Notes: generated from the sequence alone by a model not told the origin. A stretch of DNA of 36,428 nucleotides from an uncultured bacterium (GCA_938018055.1 CALIKL010000009.1:74147-110574), one strand, 5' to 3'. Shown: positions 26,396-34,957, counted from the first letter of the stretch. Made by a program: numbers and translations.

Positions 26396-27082
26396 ATGTC
26401 CATGAATGCATTCGTCCTTGGAGCCACGGGACTGGTTGGACGCCATCTGGTCGAGCTGCTCGTGCAGTCTTCTGAATACGGCCGGATCGTGGCCCCCGTC
26501 CGTCGCCCAACCGGTGTGGACTCGGAGAAACTGATAGAAGTCCCGTTCAATGCGGACGAAACGAACACTTGGGATCCGCTGGAGCCGCTGGATCACGCCT
26601 TCATCGCATTCGGCACGACGGTTAAAAAAGCGGGTGGACACAACGCGCAATGGGAAATCGATGTGCGCTACCCGCGGCTCTACGCGAAGCGCCTCCTTGC
26701 TCTCGGCGTACGCCACATTTCTGTGTGCTCCTCGATTGGAGCAGACTTTGAAAGCAGCAATGCTTACAGCCGCATGAAGGGTCAGCTTGAAGAGGATATC
26801 CGCATGATGCGATTCCCCTCGTTTGCCACGTTTCGCCCTTCCGTACTGGGCGGTGAACGGGACGATGATGTTCGGCCGGCCGAAGCGTGGGCGCAACGCA
26901 TGATGGCGCGCCTTCCCAAACGGTGGCGCACGGTGCCCGCAGTGCGAGTCGCTCAGGCTATGATTGCCATCGCGCGCAAGGAGCCAACAGGCATGACCAT
27001 CATCAACTCGAAAAAAATCTGGACGATCAGCGACGCTGCGTCGGCGGCCTTGGAGGGTGATCAATCCACGGTGATATCATGA
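26396..27082 (+). CDS. TIP30/HTATIP2-like NAD(P)-binding reductase (atypical SDR)
   Basis: A 228-residue Rossmann-fold protein. The nucleotide-binding motif AFVLGATGLVGRHLVELL starts at residue 5, a VRRPTG segment follows the second strand, and YSRMKGQLE carries the YxxxK pair. The RPSVLGGERDD stretch after it is typical of TIP30-like atypical short-chain dehydrogenases. The activity of bacterial members is mostly unassigned. It starts 2 bases after the kinase stop (ATG 26396, with ATG 26402 as an alternative) and its stop overlaps the sialidase start in ATGA, so the three genes form an operon. Confidence 0.82.
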   Translation: MSMNAFVLGATGLVGRHLVELLVQSSEYGRIVAPVRRPTGVDSEKLIEVPFNADETNTWDPLEPLDHAFIAFGTTVKKAGGHNAQWEIDVRYPRLYAKRLLALGVRHISVCSSIGADFESSNAYSRMKGQLEEDIRMMRFPSFATFRPSVLGGERDDDVRPAEAWAQRMMARLPKRWRTVPAVRVAQAMIAIARKEPTGMTIINSKKIWTISDAASAALEGDQSTVIS

Positions 27083-28179
27083 GCCATAGACCCATCTGGA
27101 CCAATAAAGCCGCGCTTCGCGGACTCTTGGCCCTTGCAATGCTTTCCGTCTTTATCTGGAAAGGATGTCCAACCGAGGACGCCGGTACTGAATCAGACCT
27201 TGATCCTCTAGAGACCGTCCTTTTTGCTACGCCAGCCGACTCCTCGGTTGCCTGTTTCCGCATTCCGGCTATCGAAACAGTTGGAGGCGTACTGCTTGCC
27301 GCGATCGATGAACGCGTACCCTCGTGCGCTGACCTTCGAGGCAACAGGGACATCAACATTTTGCTGCGACGCAGCAGCGATGGTGGCCAGACATGGAGCG
27401 AAGCCGAGCGCGTACTGGACTATCCTGACGGCGTATCTGCTTCCGACCCGTCGTTCATCGTAGATCATGAACGGGGGCGCGTATTCATGCTCGCCAATGT
27501 GATGAATCACGACGAAAACCCGGGGCAGTATCGCTTCCACGTCCTTTCGAGCGACGATCTGGGAGCAACTTGGAGTGATCCCGTAGACATCACGGAACAC
27601 ATTGCGCCCCTCTCGTGGCGCAATGACTTCATGTTCGTCACATCGGGGCGGGGAATCCAAGCATCGGATGGCACGCTCTTGCATACGCTGGTCAACCTGG
27701 AGCGTGGTGTACACGTAGTTGCCAGTGAGGACCACGGCGAAAGCTGGGTGTTGGCTGGTTCGGCCATTTCGCCGGGAGATGAGTCGAAAATCGTGGAGCT
27801 TTCCGATGGAAGTTGGATGGTCAACAGCCGCGTGGCCGGAGCGGGCCATCGATGGGTGCATCGCTCGTCGGATCGGGGAGCTTCCTGGAAATCCTCGCCT
27901 GATTCCAGCCTGATCGATCCGGCCGTCAATGCCAGCCTGATCAGGATGGGAGAGCGGCTCCTCTATATCGGGGCCCACCATCCAACCCGGCGCGAAAACC
28001 TGACCTTACGCGTGACAGAGGATGAGGGCGCATCGTGGTCAGCTGGTAGCATCATCGAAACAGGCTCTGCGGCATACGTCTCATCAACCGCGCTTGATGA
28101 ACGGACCGTCGCCCTTTTCTACGAACGGGCGGGGTACACTCAAAACGTGTTCAAGCGCCTCCATATTCTCATTCCGTGA
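27079..28179 (+). CDS. GH33-like exo-alpha-sialidase with Asp-box repeats
   Basis: A 366-residue, probably exported protein with a six-bladed propeller pattern. The FRIP motif (FRIPAI, 60-65) supplies the first arginine of the sialic-acid carboxylate triad, and DLRGNRDIN ahead of the first Asp-box may supply the acid/base Asp. Asp-boxes read SSDGGQTW (99-106), SSDDLGATW, SEDHGESW, SSDRGASW and TEDEGASW. KIVELSDGSWMVNSR carries a candidate Glu and second arginine, and a late ERAGY region a third. The N-terminus has a hydrophobic stretch (about 11-27) ending in WKGC, a poor lipobox, so a signal anchor or ordinary signal peptide is equally possible. It overlaps the reductase gene by 4 bases. BNR repeats also occur in non-sialidases, but FRIP and the box count favour GH33. 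Confidence 0.8.
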   Translation: MSHRPIWTNKAALRGLLALAMLSVFIWKGCPTEDAGTESDLDPLETVLFATPADSSVACFRIPAIETVGGVLLAAIDERVPSCADLRGNRDINILLRRSSDGGQTWSEAERVLDYPDGVSASDPSFIVDHERGRVFMLANVMNHDENPGQYRFHVLSSDDLGATWSDPVDITEHIAPLSWRNDFMFVTSGRGIQASDGTLLHTLVNLERGVHVVASEDHGESWVLAGSAISPGDESKIVELSDGSWMVNSRVAGAGHRWVHRSSDRGASWKSSPDSSLIDPAVNASLIRMGERLLYIGAHHPTRRENLTLRVTEDEGASWSAGSIIETGSAAYVSSTALDERTVALFYERAGYTQNVFKRLHILIP

Positions 28180-28180
28180 G

Positions 28181-28218
28181 CCAGGACCTGGTTTTGATTC
28201 GTGGCCAAGGAGCCTTGG
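28181..28218. repeat. two short palindromes in a convergent spacer
   Basis: Between the sialidase and the POTRA gene lie CCAGGACCTGG (28181-28191, followed by TTTT) and CCAAGG-AG-CCTTGG (28205-28218). Loops are too short for ideal hairpins. Together they might fold into a weak two-way terminator for the converging transcripts; that is only a suggestion. Confidence 0.3.
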
Positions 28219-28230
28219 ACACTTTACTGC

Positions 28231-29172
28231 TCAGTATGCGTAGCGTCCGGCCAGATTGAGGCGGACAGGGGAATCCGATGCGTCTGCCAACAACTGAAGC
28301 AGTAGGTACTCGAGCACCTTGTACTCCAAAGTCAGCTCACGCTGTGCCCCGGTCACTAGACGTTGCGAGTACCGATCTCCCGCCTTCATGTTGAGCTCCC
28401 GGGCAATGAGATGACGGTCTACCCGTTGGTTGCCCTCGACCACAATACTGTCCAGAAATGCTTCAGGCCCCTCGTCAATCCAATAGGTGACATCGGCACG
28501 GCGAGCCTGTTCGTTGATGATCACCGAATCGGTGATCACAGCGAAGGGCCGGCCTCGGTTGTTCAGCCAGAGTGTCAGTTGCTCCTGACTGCTGCCGTGT
28601 GAAAGGCGGGAAAAACGCTCGCCTACCGCGAGGGTCAGGACGTCGCGCAGTGCCTGACCCAGTTCCGTATCCTCGGCAACGGACCGCCATCGAAAGGCTT
28701 TGACCAAAATCGATGCGACCCGGATGGGCTCTCCTTCGTCGATGGAAAATCGCAGCCAGAACCGGTTTTTCACCGGGTCATAATGGGAATCTGAATATTC
28801 GATTTTGGCCTGTGGGAAGCCGTTTTCCGCATAAAATCGACGAAGTCGAACAACGTCCCGCTGTACCTCTTCGGGTAGCAGTGTGATTTCGTCTTCCGAG
28901 AACAGCGGGAGCCATCGTCGCAATTTGTCGCCCACATCCGGACCGCGTGAAGCGATCTGAGCCTGCAGCTGCGAGGTGGGGAAAGACTGGGTCGAATCGA
29001 AACGGAATTCGAGGCCCCGGACGATGGTCTCTGCGTTAACCGGAAAACGAGCGGCCTGTCCCGATGCCGGCCATGCAGTACCCACCATGAGCACCAACAT
29101 ACCCCAACCGGGCAGCCCGCGAATTAGGCGCCTCACAACCTGATCAATATTCCGGGCCGAGCCTGGAGGCAT
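28231..29172 (-). CDS. POTRA-repeat protein lacking a beta-barrel, possibly truncated
   Basis: A 313-residue exported protein with a hydrophobic signal (about 19-40, ending ASGQA). Three POTRA-like units follow. The first runs about 48-148 with RRFYAENGFPQAKIEY. The second runs about 149-236 and ends DVTYWIDEGPEA. The third starts at 237 with DSIVVEGNQRVDRHLIARELNMKAGDRYSQ. This is the periplasmic half of a BamA/TamA-like Omp85 protein. The chain stops at RYAY in the last strand of POTRA 3, where the 16-strand barrel should begin, and no barrel sequence follows before the sialidase gene. Near the end the sequence (RELTLEYKVLEYLL) deviates from the usual pattern. It starts 15 bases after the MFS stop and is probably co-transcribed. 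It may be a decayed remnant or a genuine soluble POTRA protein. Confidence 0.7.
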   Translation of the reverse strand: MPPGSARNIDQVVRRLIRGLPGWGMLVLMVGTAWPASGQAARFPVNAETIVRGLEFRFDSTQSFPTSQLQAQIASRGPDVGDKLRRWLPLFSEDEITLLPEEVQRDVVRLRRFYAENGFPQAKIEYSDSHYDPVKNRFWLRFSIDEGEPIRVASILVKAFRWRSVAEDTELGQALRDVLTLAVGERFSRLSHGSSQEQLTLWLNNRGRPFAVITDSVIINEQARRADVTYWIDEGPEAFLDSIVVEGNQRVDRHLIARELNMKAGDRYSQRLVTGAQRELTLEYKVLEYLLLQLLADASDSPVRLNLAGRYAY

Positions 29173-29187
29173 GAGATTATTGGGTTT

Positions 29188-30687
29188 TCAGCTTCCGATG
29201 CCTTCCACCCGGCGCATCATCAAGGCCGCCAAGACAAAGGATCCACCTCCCGTAACCAGAACCAGGATCGAAGCCCCTCCAAAGACGTGCTGCAACAACG
29301 CTCCATACACGGTAGAAGCCAGGATCTGGGGTAGGACAATGAAAAAGTTGAACAGGCCCATGTAGACGCCAAACTTGCTCGAAGGGAGGGCATCCGTCAG
29401 TATCGCATAGGGCATGGCCAAAATGCTGGCCCAGGCCATCCCGACGCCGACCATGGACGCGAGCAGCCACATGGGATCGGTAATCATGTAGATACTGGAC
29501 AGCCCCACCGCGCCTGCCAGAAGGCCGAGAATATGGGTCCCGGAGCGACCCAACCATTTAGACAGAGGCGCCAAGGCGAATGCAAACAGGGCTGCGACCG
29601 CATTGTACGCACCGAACAACACGCCCACCCAATCGGCGCCGTCATTGTAAACTTGAGTAGTAGGATCGGTGGCTCCGAATACATGACTTGTCACCGCTGG
29701 CGTCATGTAAATGAACATGGAAAACAGACCGAACCAGCTGAAAAACTGTACCCATGCCAACTTTTTCATGGTCTCCGGCATATTGAACAGATCCGAGAAA
29801 ACCTCACTGAAACCGTCGTTTCCACCAGCGCGGGTGCGCGCGGCTGCGATGTAGAGCAACACGCCAAACGCCATCAGTCCACCCCCCAGTATCAGCATTT
29901 CTTTCTGGAGAACGTCAATCCAGACAACGAGCGCCGTCACTACGGCACCGGCTACCAGCCAACCCGGTGCCATGCGGGCAAATCGCTCGGCTGGAACAGG
30001 GGGAAGAACGGCCGCGCCGACTCCTGCCTGCTTTTCCTGATCTGCAAAGGCCTCCATCTCTTCGGGCGAATACTCCCTGACCCGGAAAACCGTCCATGCC
30101 ACGGCTGCAAGGAATACAGCGCCTCCGATGTAGAAGGCATAGGTCACAGACAAAGGAATTTCGCCCTCGGGTGCTGTATTGGATATACCAACCCAATTGG
30201 TCAGCATCCAGGGAAGGAGAGATGCGATGACCGAACCCGTCCCGATGAAGAAGCTTTGCATTGCAAACCCTCTCGTGCGCTGCTCACTGGGCAGCATGTC
30301 TCCCACAAATGCCCGAAATGGCTCCATCGACACATTGATGGAAGCATCCAGAATCCAAAGCAGTCCTGCTGCCATCCACAGCGCGGCCGAGTTCGGCATC
30401 AGAATCAGCGAGACAGATGCCAGAATGGCGCCGTACAAAAAGTAGGGCCGGCGACGCCCCAACCGTCCCCAAGTACGATCCGAGTAGTGCCCTATGATGG
30501 GCTGCACAATCAATCCGGTAACAGGCGCAGCTACCCACAAGATGGCCAGACTACTTTCTTCAGCACCCAATGTCTGCAGGATGCGACTGAAATTGGCCAA
30601 CTGAAGGGCCCAGCCGAACTGGATGCCCAGGAATCCGAAACTGATGTTCCAGATCTGCCAGAACGAAAGACGAGGTTTGGTGTGCAT
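29188..30687 (-). CDS. MFS sugar transporter, SLC45 / sucrose-permease-like
   Basis: A 499-residue, twelve-helix inner-membrane transporter. Its start resembles glycoside and sucrose symporters of the major facilitator superfamily: FWQIWNISFGFLGIQFGWALQ, the loop PIIGHYSDRTWGRLGRRRPY between helices 2 and 3 (the MFS A-motif RxGRRRP form), and DMLPSEQRTRGFAMQ. It should import a disaccharide or oligosaccharide with H+ or Na+. The frame is open 50 codons further upstream, but that part has no transporter character, so ATG 30687 is preferred. It precedes the POTRA gene by 15 bases. No regulator or glycosidase for the sugar is adjacent apart from the convergent sialidase. Confidence 0.85.
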   Translation of the reverse strand: MHTKPRLSFWQIWNISFGFLGIQFGWALQLANFSRILQTLGAEESSLAILWVAAPVTGLIVQPIIGHYSDRTWGRLGRRRPYFLYGAILASVSLILMPNSAALWMAAGLLWILDASINVSMEPFRAFVGDMLPSEQRTRGFAMQSFFIGTGSVIASLLPWMLTNWVGISNTAPEGEIPLSVTYAFYIGGAVFLAAVAWTVFRVREYSPEEMEAFADQEKQAGVGAAVLPPVPAERFARMAPGWLVAGAVVTALVVWIDVLQKEMLILGGGLMAFGVLLYIAAARTRAGGNDGFSEVFSDLFNMPETMKKLAWVQFFSWFGLFSMFIYMTPAVTSHVFGATDPTTQVYNDGADWVGVLFGAYNAVAALFAFALAPLSKWLGRSGTHILGLLAGAVGLSSIYMITDPMWLLASMVGVGMAWASILAMPYAILTDALPSSKFGVYMGLFNFFIVLPQILASTVYGALLQHVFGGASILVLVTGGGSFVLAALMMRRVEGIGS

Positions 30688-30787
30688 GAGTTCAGCAGGA
30701 TGAATGGAAGACCCGGCCGCGCCAGTGTTCGAATATCGGTCCTCCTGATCACATTTTTCTGTGCGCCCAGGTTGGATCAAGCGATCG

Positions 30788-31479
30788 TCAGCGACTGAAT
30801 AAAACCGGGTTGATAGGCGTGTCGATTGTTTGGCCAATTTCAGCTCCCGGGCACCAGGTATCCCAATCGGCTTGCTGATTTTCGTTTGCCGGTCTTTTCA
30901 ATGTCATGTGTTGGTCCATATAAATCACGCACATCACCCGACGCGGCTCGGAAGTCGTGTTTGGGCCAGCACGATGATACAGCCAACCCGAATGAAAACT
31001 GACCTCTCCAAGATCGAATGGCTCGACGACATGTTCGAAGCCTCGCCTCGTCAACAAGTCTGCGATTCGTGACTCGCTTTCGTCTGAAATCCCCAGATCC
31101 CTGCCGGAACTCAACACGTGGCTACCTGCACTGAATTCGGGGGGCCCATGGACAGGGGAGTTGCCTGAAGAGGAATCCATGCCGTGATCGTCTTGTCCGT
31201 GGCCAAGGGCCAATAGTATTGATCAGCGTGCCACGGCGTGAACCCTCCCGACGGCTCTTTGTAGAGCGCCTGGTCGTGATAGATTCGGACGCCATCGACT
31301 TCCATGAGCTGGCATGCGATGGCGGCCAATCGCTTGCTGAAGACCAAGGCGCGTACCGTATCGTCCGCCCGCCACAAATTCATCACTTGCAAGAAGGCCC
31401 TGGAATACGTGTCACGTTCCTCCATGGGAAGGTGCATCGTATTCAGCTCGACCACTTTGGAGGTGATGGCCTGCCAGTA
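30788..31479 (-). pseudogene. phytanoyl-CoA dioxygenase family gene, N-truncated and frameshifted
   Basis: The frame from 31479 to about 31145 encodes a PhyH-type Fe(II)/2-oxoglutarate dioxygenase: YWQAITSKVVEL, MEERDTYSRAFLQVMNLW, then DGVRIYHDQALYKE and TPWHADQYYWPL, which has the HxD iron ligands. At the run of six C (minus strand; G at 31139-31144) the frame breaks. The next frame continues the same protein: EFSAGSH, GISDESE, then FHSGWLYHRAGP with the distal His, to a normal C-terminus NPVLFSR. One extra C would restore MGPPEFSAGSH exactly. The N-terminal 40 or so residues of the family are missing; instead the sequence runs into a sensor-gene fragment. With both defects it is probably non-functional. 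The frameshift alone could be a sequencing error in the homopolymer. Confidence 0.85.
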
Positions 31480-31823
31480 TCTACATGCTGGTAGGCTGCC
31501 CCTCGAGCGGATAATTCATTATAGCTTGCTACCACGGCTCCCGCTGAGTCAGCAATAACCAGGTACGCGAGGTGATTAACCATCCGGGCAGATCCGACGA
31601 AGCTCTTTATGGTCAATGAATCAGAGCCCGGGTAAAACATTATCTCCTCGAACTGACGCGAAATCCGGTTGCTTTGTTCTTGCGCTTCCTCCTGCGATAT
31701 AGCTTCCAAATGATCGTGGGAGGAGAACATCAACCAGAGACTTACACCCACCAGCGCGACGCACACAAACCCCAAAAAGGTCGTGTGTCCGTACAAAACT
31801 GGCTTGAAACGCGCTAATCGCAT
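31443..31823 (-). pseudogene. N-terminal fragment of a membrane-bound sensor protein
   Basis: The 126-residue frame has a membrane helix (about 12-34, TTFLGFVCVALVGVSLWLMF), then a coiled-coil-like segment (EAISQEEAQEQSNRISRQFEE) and the start of an extracytoplasmic sensor fold (HLAYLVIADSAGAVVASYNE). That order is usual for sensor histidine kinases, diguanylate cyclases or chemoreceptors. No HAMP, kinase or output domain follows: near 31480-31495 the reading becomes an unrelated tail and the PhyH sequence begins in another frame. It is most likely the stub left by a deletion that fused two genes. Which output domain it had cannot be known. Confidence 0.6.
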
Positions 31824-31961
31824 GGAGGAGAATCTGTGGTGTCAGGGATGACTCGTCTTCTCATGGTATCGGCAGATTCAGGAGAAGCGTAAGGCCGTGA
31901 AGCCTTGGCAACACCGTATATTGAGGTTCGTCGTCATGTGGAAAGGAAGGATAGTGCGGGA

Positions 31962-33698
31962 ATGAAGCGTTGGAACATCAAGACTGTCGCGGATGCAGAG
32001 GCAACAAAAAGCCTTCAGGATGCACTCAACGACTTGCCACTGGCGCTGGCCAAAGCGCTTGTGCTGCGCGACATAACCACATTCGAGGAGGCCCGCTCCT
32101 TTTTCCGCGACGGACTGGATCGTCTTCATGACCCTATGGAATTTGAAGACATGGATCTCGCCATCGAGCGGCTCCTGAGTGCCATTTCCCTCGGGCAGCG
32201 GATTACCGTGTACGGTGACTACGATGTGGACGGTACGACCTCAACGGCTTTACTGACCCACTATCTTCGAAGTGTGGGTGCTACTGTCCAATTCTTTATT
32301 CCTGATCGGTTCAAGCATGGCTACGGCCTGAGCCCCAAGGGCATGGAAGCGGTACACGCGCTGGGTACAGACCTGATAATCGCTCTGGACTGCGGGGTTA
32401 CGGCAGTAAACGAGGCCGTCATGGCAAGCGAGCTTGGTATGAGTCTCATTGTTTGCGATCACCACACGCCACAGAATGAGCTACCCGAAGCCGTCGCTGT
32501 GCTGGACGCCAAGCGGGATGACTGCTCCTATCCATTCAAGGAGCTTTGCGGATGTGGTGTCACCTTCAAACTCGCGCTCGCTGTGCACAAAGCACTGGGC
32601 AAGAACCCCGACGAGCTGCTCCACTATCTCGACCTCGTAGCGGTAGCCACAGCAGCCGATATGGTGTCGTTGCACGGTGAAAATCGCATCCTTCTCCGTG
32701 AAGGGCTGAAGCAGCTCCGGCACCGCCCTCGCCTGGGTTTGCGCATGCTAGCAGATCAGGCCGGAGCAAAATTGAGCGAGGCTACTACTCGGTCCATCGC
32801 TTTCTCCATTGGGCCTCGGATCAACGCGGCCGGCCGTCTCGGAGACGCCGCTCGCGCCGTGAATCTCCTGCTGGCCGATGACCAGATAGAGGCAACCGCC
32901 CGGGCCCGGCAGCTTGAACGCCTGAATGAAGAGCGGCGCGTGCTCGACCGGGAAACCCAGAAGCAAGCATTCGCTCAAGCAGATCGATTCCTGGCCGGCC
33001 GCGAACGACACGCCGTTATTCTGCACCACCCCGACTGGCACTTGGGTGTGATCGGAATCGTCGCCAGCCGGCTGGTAGAGCGTCATTATCGTCCTGCCAT
33101 CATGCTGGCATCATCCGGGAAGGTCATCAAGGGTAGCGCCCGGTCGGTTGCAGGAATCAACATCTTCAACGCTCTCACGGCCTGTGACGACCTTCTGGTG
33201 GAGTATGGAGGACATGACTATGCCGCAGGTCTCACCCTCATGCCCGAGAACTTGCCGGCCTTTATTGAGCGCTTCAATCAAGCGGTTTTGGAGGCCGTTT
33301 CCGAGAATACCCTTGAACCGTGTGTAGACATTGACGCTGAAATGCGATTGTCTGAACTCGATGATCGGTTCTGGGCCGTGTTGAAGCAGTTCGAACCCTT
33401 CGGGCAGGATAATCCCGCTCCGGTGTTTGTAGCCCGAAATCTTGACATCATGGGTCCTGTAGCGGGTGTTGGGCGCAAACGCGATCATGTCAAGTTTTCG
33501 GTACGCGAAGCAGGTTCATCCCATCCTGTCCGAAATGCAATCGGCTTTGGGTTGGGCAAATACCTTCAGGAACTGTCAGAAGCGCAAGCCACCCAGCAGC
33601 CCATCGACCTGGCCTTTTCAATCGAAGAAAATAACTGGAACGGGCGAACCAGCTTGCAACTGAACGTGGTGGATATTCGCACCGTGGAGCCAGAATAG
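31962..33698 (+). CDS. recJ: single-stranded-DNA-specific exonuclease RecJ
   Basis: RecJ is a 5'-3' single-strand exonuclease used in RecF-pathway recombination, mismatch and base-excision repair. The 578-residue protein has the DHH phosphoesterase motifs: VYGDYDVDGTTSTALL near residue 85 (metal ligands), ALDCG and VCDHHTP. These are followed by GPRINAAGRLGDA, the linker helix and the DHHA1 domain with HPDWHLGVIGIVASRL and VEYGGHDYAAG, and a C-terminal OB fold ending in LQLNVVDIR. ATG 31962 is chosen because GGAAGG lies about ten bases upstream and its product matches the family N-terminus; an ATG 57 bases earlier is possible. It is divergent from the sensor fragment and stands alone on this strand. 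Confidence 0.95.
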   Translation: MKRWNIKTVADAEATKSLQDALNDLPLALAKALVLRDITTFEEARSFFRDGLDRLHDPMEFEDMDLAIERLLSAISLGQRITVYGDYDVDGTTSTALLTHYLRSVGATVQFFIPDRFKHGYGLSPKGMEAVHALGTDLIIALDCGVTAVNEAVMASELGMSLIVCDHHTPQNELPEAVAVLDAKRDDCSYPFKELCGCGVTFKLALAVHKALGKNPDELLHYLDLVAVATAADMVSLHGENRILLREGLKQLRHRPRLGLRMLADQAGAKLSEATTRSIAFSIGPRINAAGRLGDAARAVNLLLADDQIEATARARQLERLNEERRVLDRETQKQAFAQADRFLAGRERHAVILHHPDWHLGVIGIVASRLVERHYRPAIMLASSGKVIKGSARSVAGINIFNALTACDDLLVEYGGHDYAAGLTLMPENLPAFIERFNQAVLEAVSENTLEPCVDIDAEMRLSELDDRFWAVLKQFEPFGQDNPAPVFVARNLDIMGPVAGVGRKRDHVKFSVREAGSSHPVRNAIGFGLGKYLQELSEAQATQQPIDLAFSIEENNWNGRTSLQLNVVDIRTVEPE

Positions 33699-33768
33699 GT
33701 CTTTTTGTCCTATCTCTGATGCCTGATATTCAATCCGATGACCACTCGCTCTGGTCACGTCCAATCGG

Positions 33769-33829
33769 GTTATGTAACATTCTTCTTCGTGGACTGTCTT
33801 ATGACCGGGAACACTTGTTATGACAAGTT
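33769..33829. promoter_or_regulatory. palindromes upstream of the sulfur operon, possible operator
   Basis: The 165-base spacer before the YeeE genes holds GTTATGTAAC (33769-33778) and ACTTGTTATGACAAGT (33814-33829, 6-bp arms around TATG). Both are perfect dyads, and TTATG is shared by the two. The second ends 34 bases before the first start codon, a position suited to a repressor. In several bacteria persulfide operons are controlled by ArsR-type (BigR/SqrR) or CsoR-like (CstR) regulators; no regulator gene is in the window, so the link is inference. Confidence 0.4.
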
Positions 33830-33863
33830 AATACAAGGCGTCTCACCACCCTGAAAAACACCC

Positions 33864-34418
33864 ATGATTGAATTCATCTCCCAGCCCTGGCCCTGGTACG
33901 TGGCCGGGCCCCTCATCGGCATCGTCGTCCCGGCGCTGTTCCTGATCGGGGGTAAACAATTTGGCCTGTCTGAAAACCTGCGTCACGTGTGTGCCATGCT
34001 TCCGGGCAAGACCGAGTTCTTCAATTACGATTGGAAAAATGGTGCCTGGAACCTGACGCTGATCCTCGGGATCATGATTGGTGGATTGGTCGGCTCGACC
34101 TTCCTTGGTAATCCTGATCCAATCGCCATATCCGATGCCACCAAGTCGGATTTGGCTTTGCTTGGAATTACGCAGTTCGACGGACTGCTTCCCTCGGACA
34201 TCTTCTCCTTGGAAGGCCTGGCATCCACTCGAGGCCTGATCATGATTGTCCTCGGCGGCTTTCTGGTGGGCTTCGGTGCGCGCTACGCAGGAGGATGTAC
34301 TTCCGGTCATGCCATCTCGGGACTGGCTGACCTGCAGCTTCCCTCGCTGATCGCCGTCATCGGCTTCTTCGCCGGTGGCCTGATCGCCACGTTCTTCCTG
34401 CTCCCCATCATCCTGTAG
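33864..34418 (+). CDS. YeeE/YedE-type sulfur-transport membrane protein, half 1
   Basis: A 184-residue inner-membrane protein with about four to five hydrophobic segments. The YeeE/YedE (TsuA-like) signature is GARYAGGCTSGHAISG (about 138-153), with Cys145 in the GGCTSGH loop, and a second conserved cysteine lies in LRHVCAMLPG (Cys43). In characterised YeeE proteins such cysteines guide thiosulfate through the membrane. Full-length YeeE has about 350 residues with two pseudo-symmetric halves; here the halves are separate genes, this one followed 8 bases later by the second. Together they probably take up or release thiosulfate or a related sulfur anion, in step with the persulfide dioxygenase downstream. 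Confidence 0.87.
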   Translation: MIEFISQPWPWYVAGPLIGIVVPALFLIGGKQFGLSENLRHVCAMLPGKTEFFNYDWKNGAWNLTLILGIMIGGLVGSTFLGNPDPIAISDATKSDLALLGITQFDGLLPSDIFSLEGLASTRGLIMIVLGGFLVGFGARYAGGCTSGHAISGLADLQLPSLIAVIGFFAGGLIATFFLLPIIL

Positions 34419-34426
34419 GTGACTCC

Positions 34427-34867
34427 ATGTCCGAATCGAAAAACACGATCGGCCGTCTGCTTCCCTACCTGCTGGTGGGAATCTACTTCGGCATCATCTT
34501 CACCAAATCAGAAGTGATTTCCTGGTATCGCATCCAGGAGATGTTCCGGTTCCAGGCCTTCCACATGTACGGCATCATCGGTAGCGCCATTGCGGTCGCC
34601 GCCATCTCCGTGCAGATCATCAAACGGAAGGGCATCCGCGCCATGGACGGCTCGGAAATCAACATTCCTCCCAAGGTCATGGGCAGCGGTACCCGCTACT
34701 GGCTGGGTGGCACCTTCTTTGGACTCGGCTGGGCCCTGACAGGCGCCTGTCCGGGACCGATGTTCGCCCTCGTGGGCAACGGTGCTCTCGTCATGCTCAT
34801 CGCCATCCTTTCGGCCGTTGCCGGTACCTACACCTACGGTGTGCTCCGACCCAAACTGCCCCATTAG
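34427..34867 (+). CDS. YeeE/YedE-type sulfur-transport membrane protein, half 2 (DUF6691-like)
   Basis: A 146-residue membrane protein with four hydrophobic segments: an N-terminal pair (about 11-28 and 46-64), then a polar loop, then two helices. The motif GGTFFGLGWALTGACPGPMFALVG (given here by its ends; Cys108 in TGACPGP) is the counterpart of the GGCTSGH loop of the first half. The pair looks like a split YeeE, the arrangement usual in Bacteroidota and many proteobacteria. It is 8 bases from half 1 and 90 bases from the persulfide dioxygenase gene. Transport of thiosulfate is inferred from the family. Confidence 0.85.
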   Translation: MSESKNTIGRLLPYLLVGIYFGIIFTKSEVISWYRIQEMFRFQAFHMYGIIGSAIAVAAISVQIIKRKGIRAMDGSEINIPPKVMGSGTRYWLGGTFFGLGWALTGACPGPMFALVGNGALVMLIAILSAVAGTYTYGVLRPKLPH

Positions 34868-34957
34868 ACGACACGACCGCCCGGGTGCCCGCTCCCGAAA
34901 GTCGGCTTGATCGTCCCTACTCGACTTTTATCAAAACAACCATCCTGTAACACTACC

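Noticed and set aside
25560-26510. Minus-strand open frame opposite the PfkB kinase (316 codons)
   Set aside because: Composition is unlike a real protein and the PfkB signatures on the plus strand are complete.
29533-30798. Long open frame on the plus strand opposite the MFS transporter (421 codons)
   Set aside because: Its product is rich in His, Arg, Gln and Cys with no domain pattern, and the opposite strand encodes a clear twelve-helix transporter. It is a codon-bias shadow.
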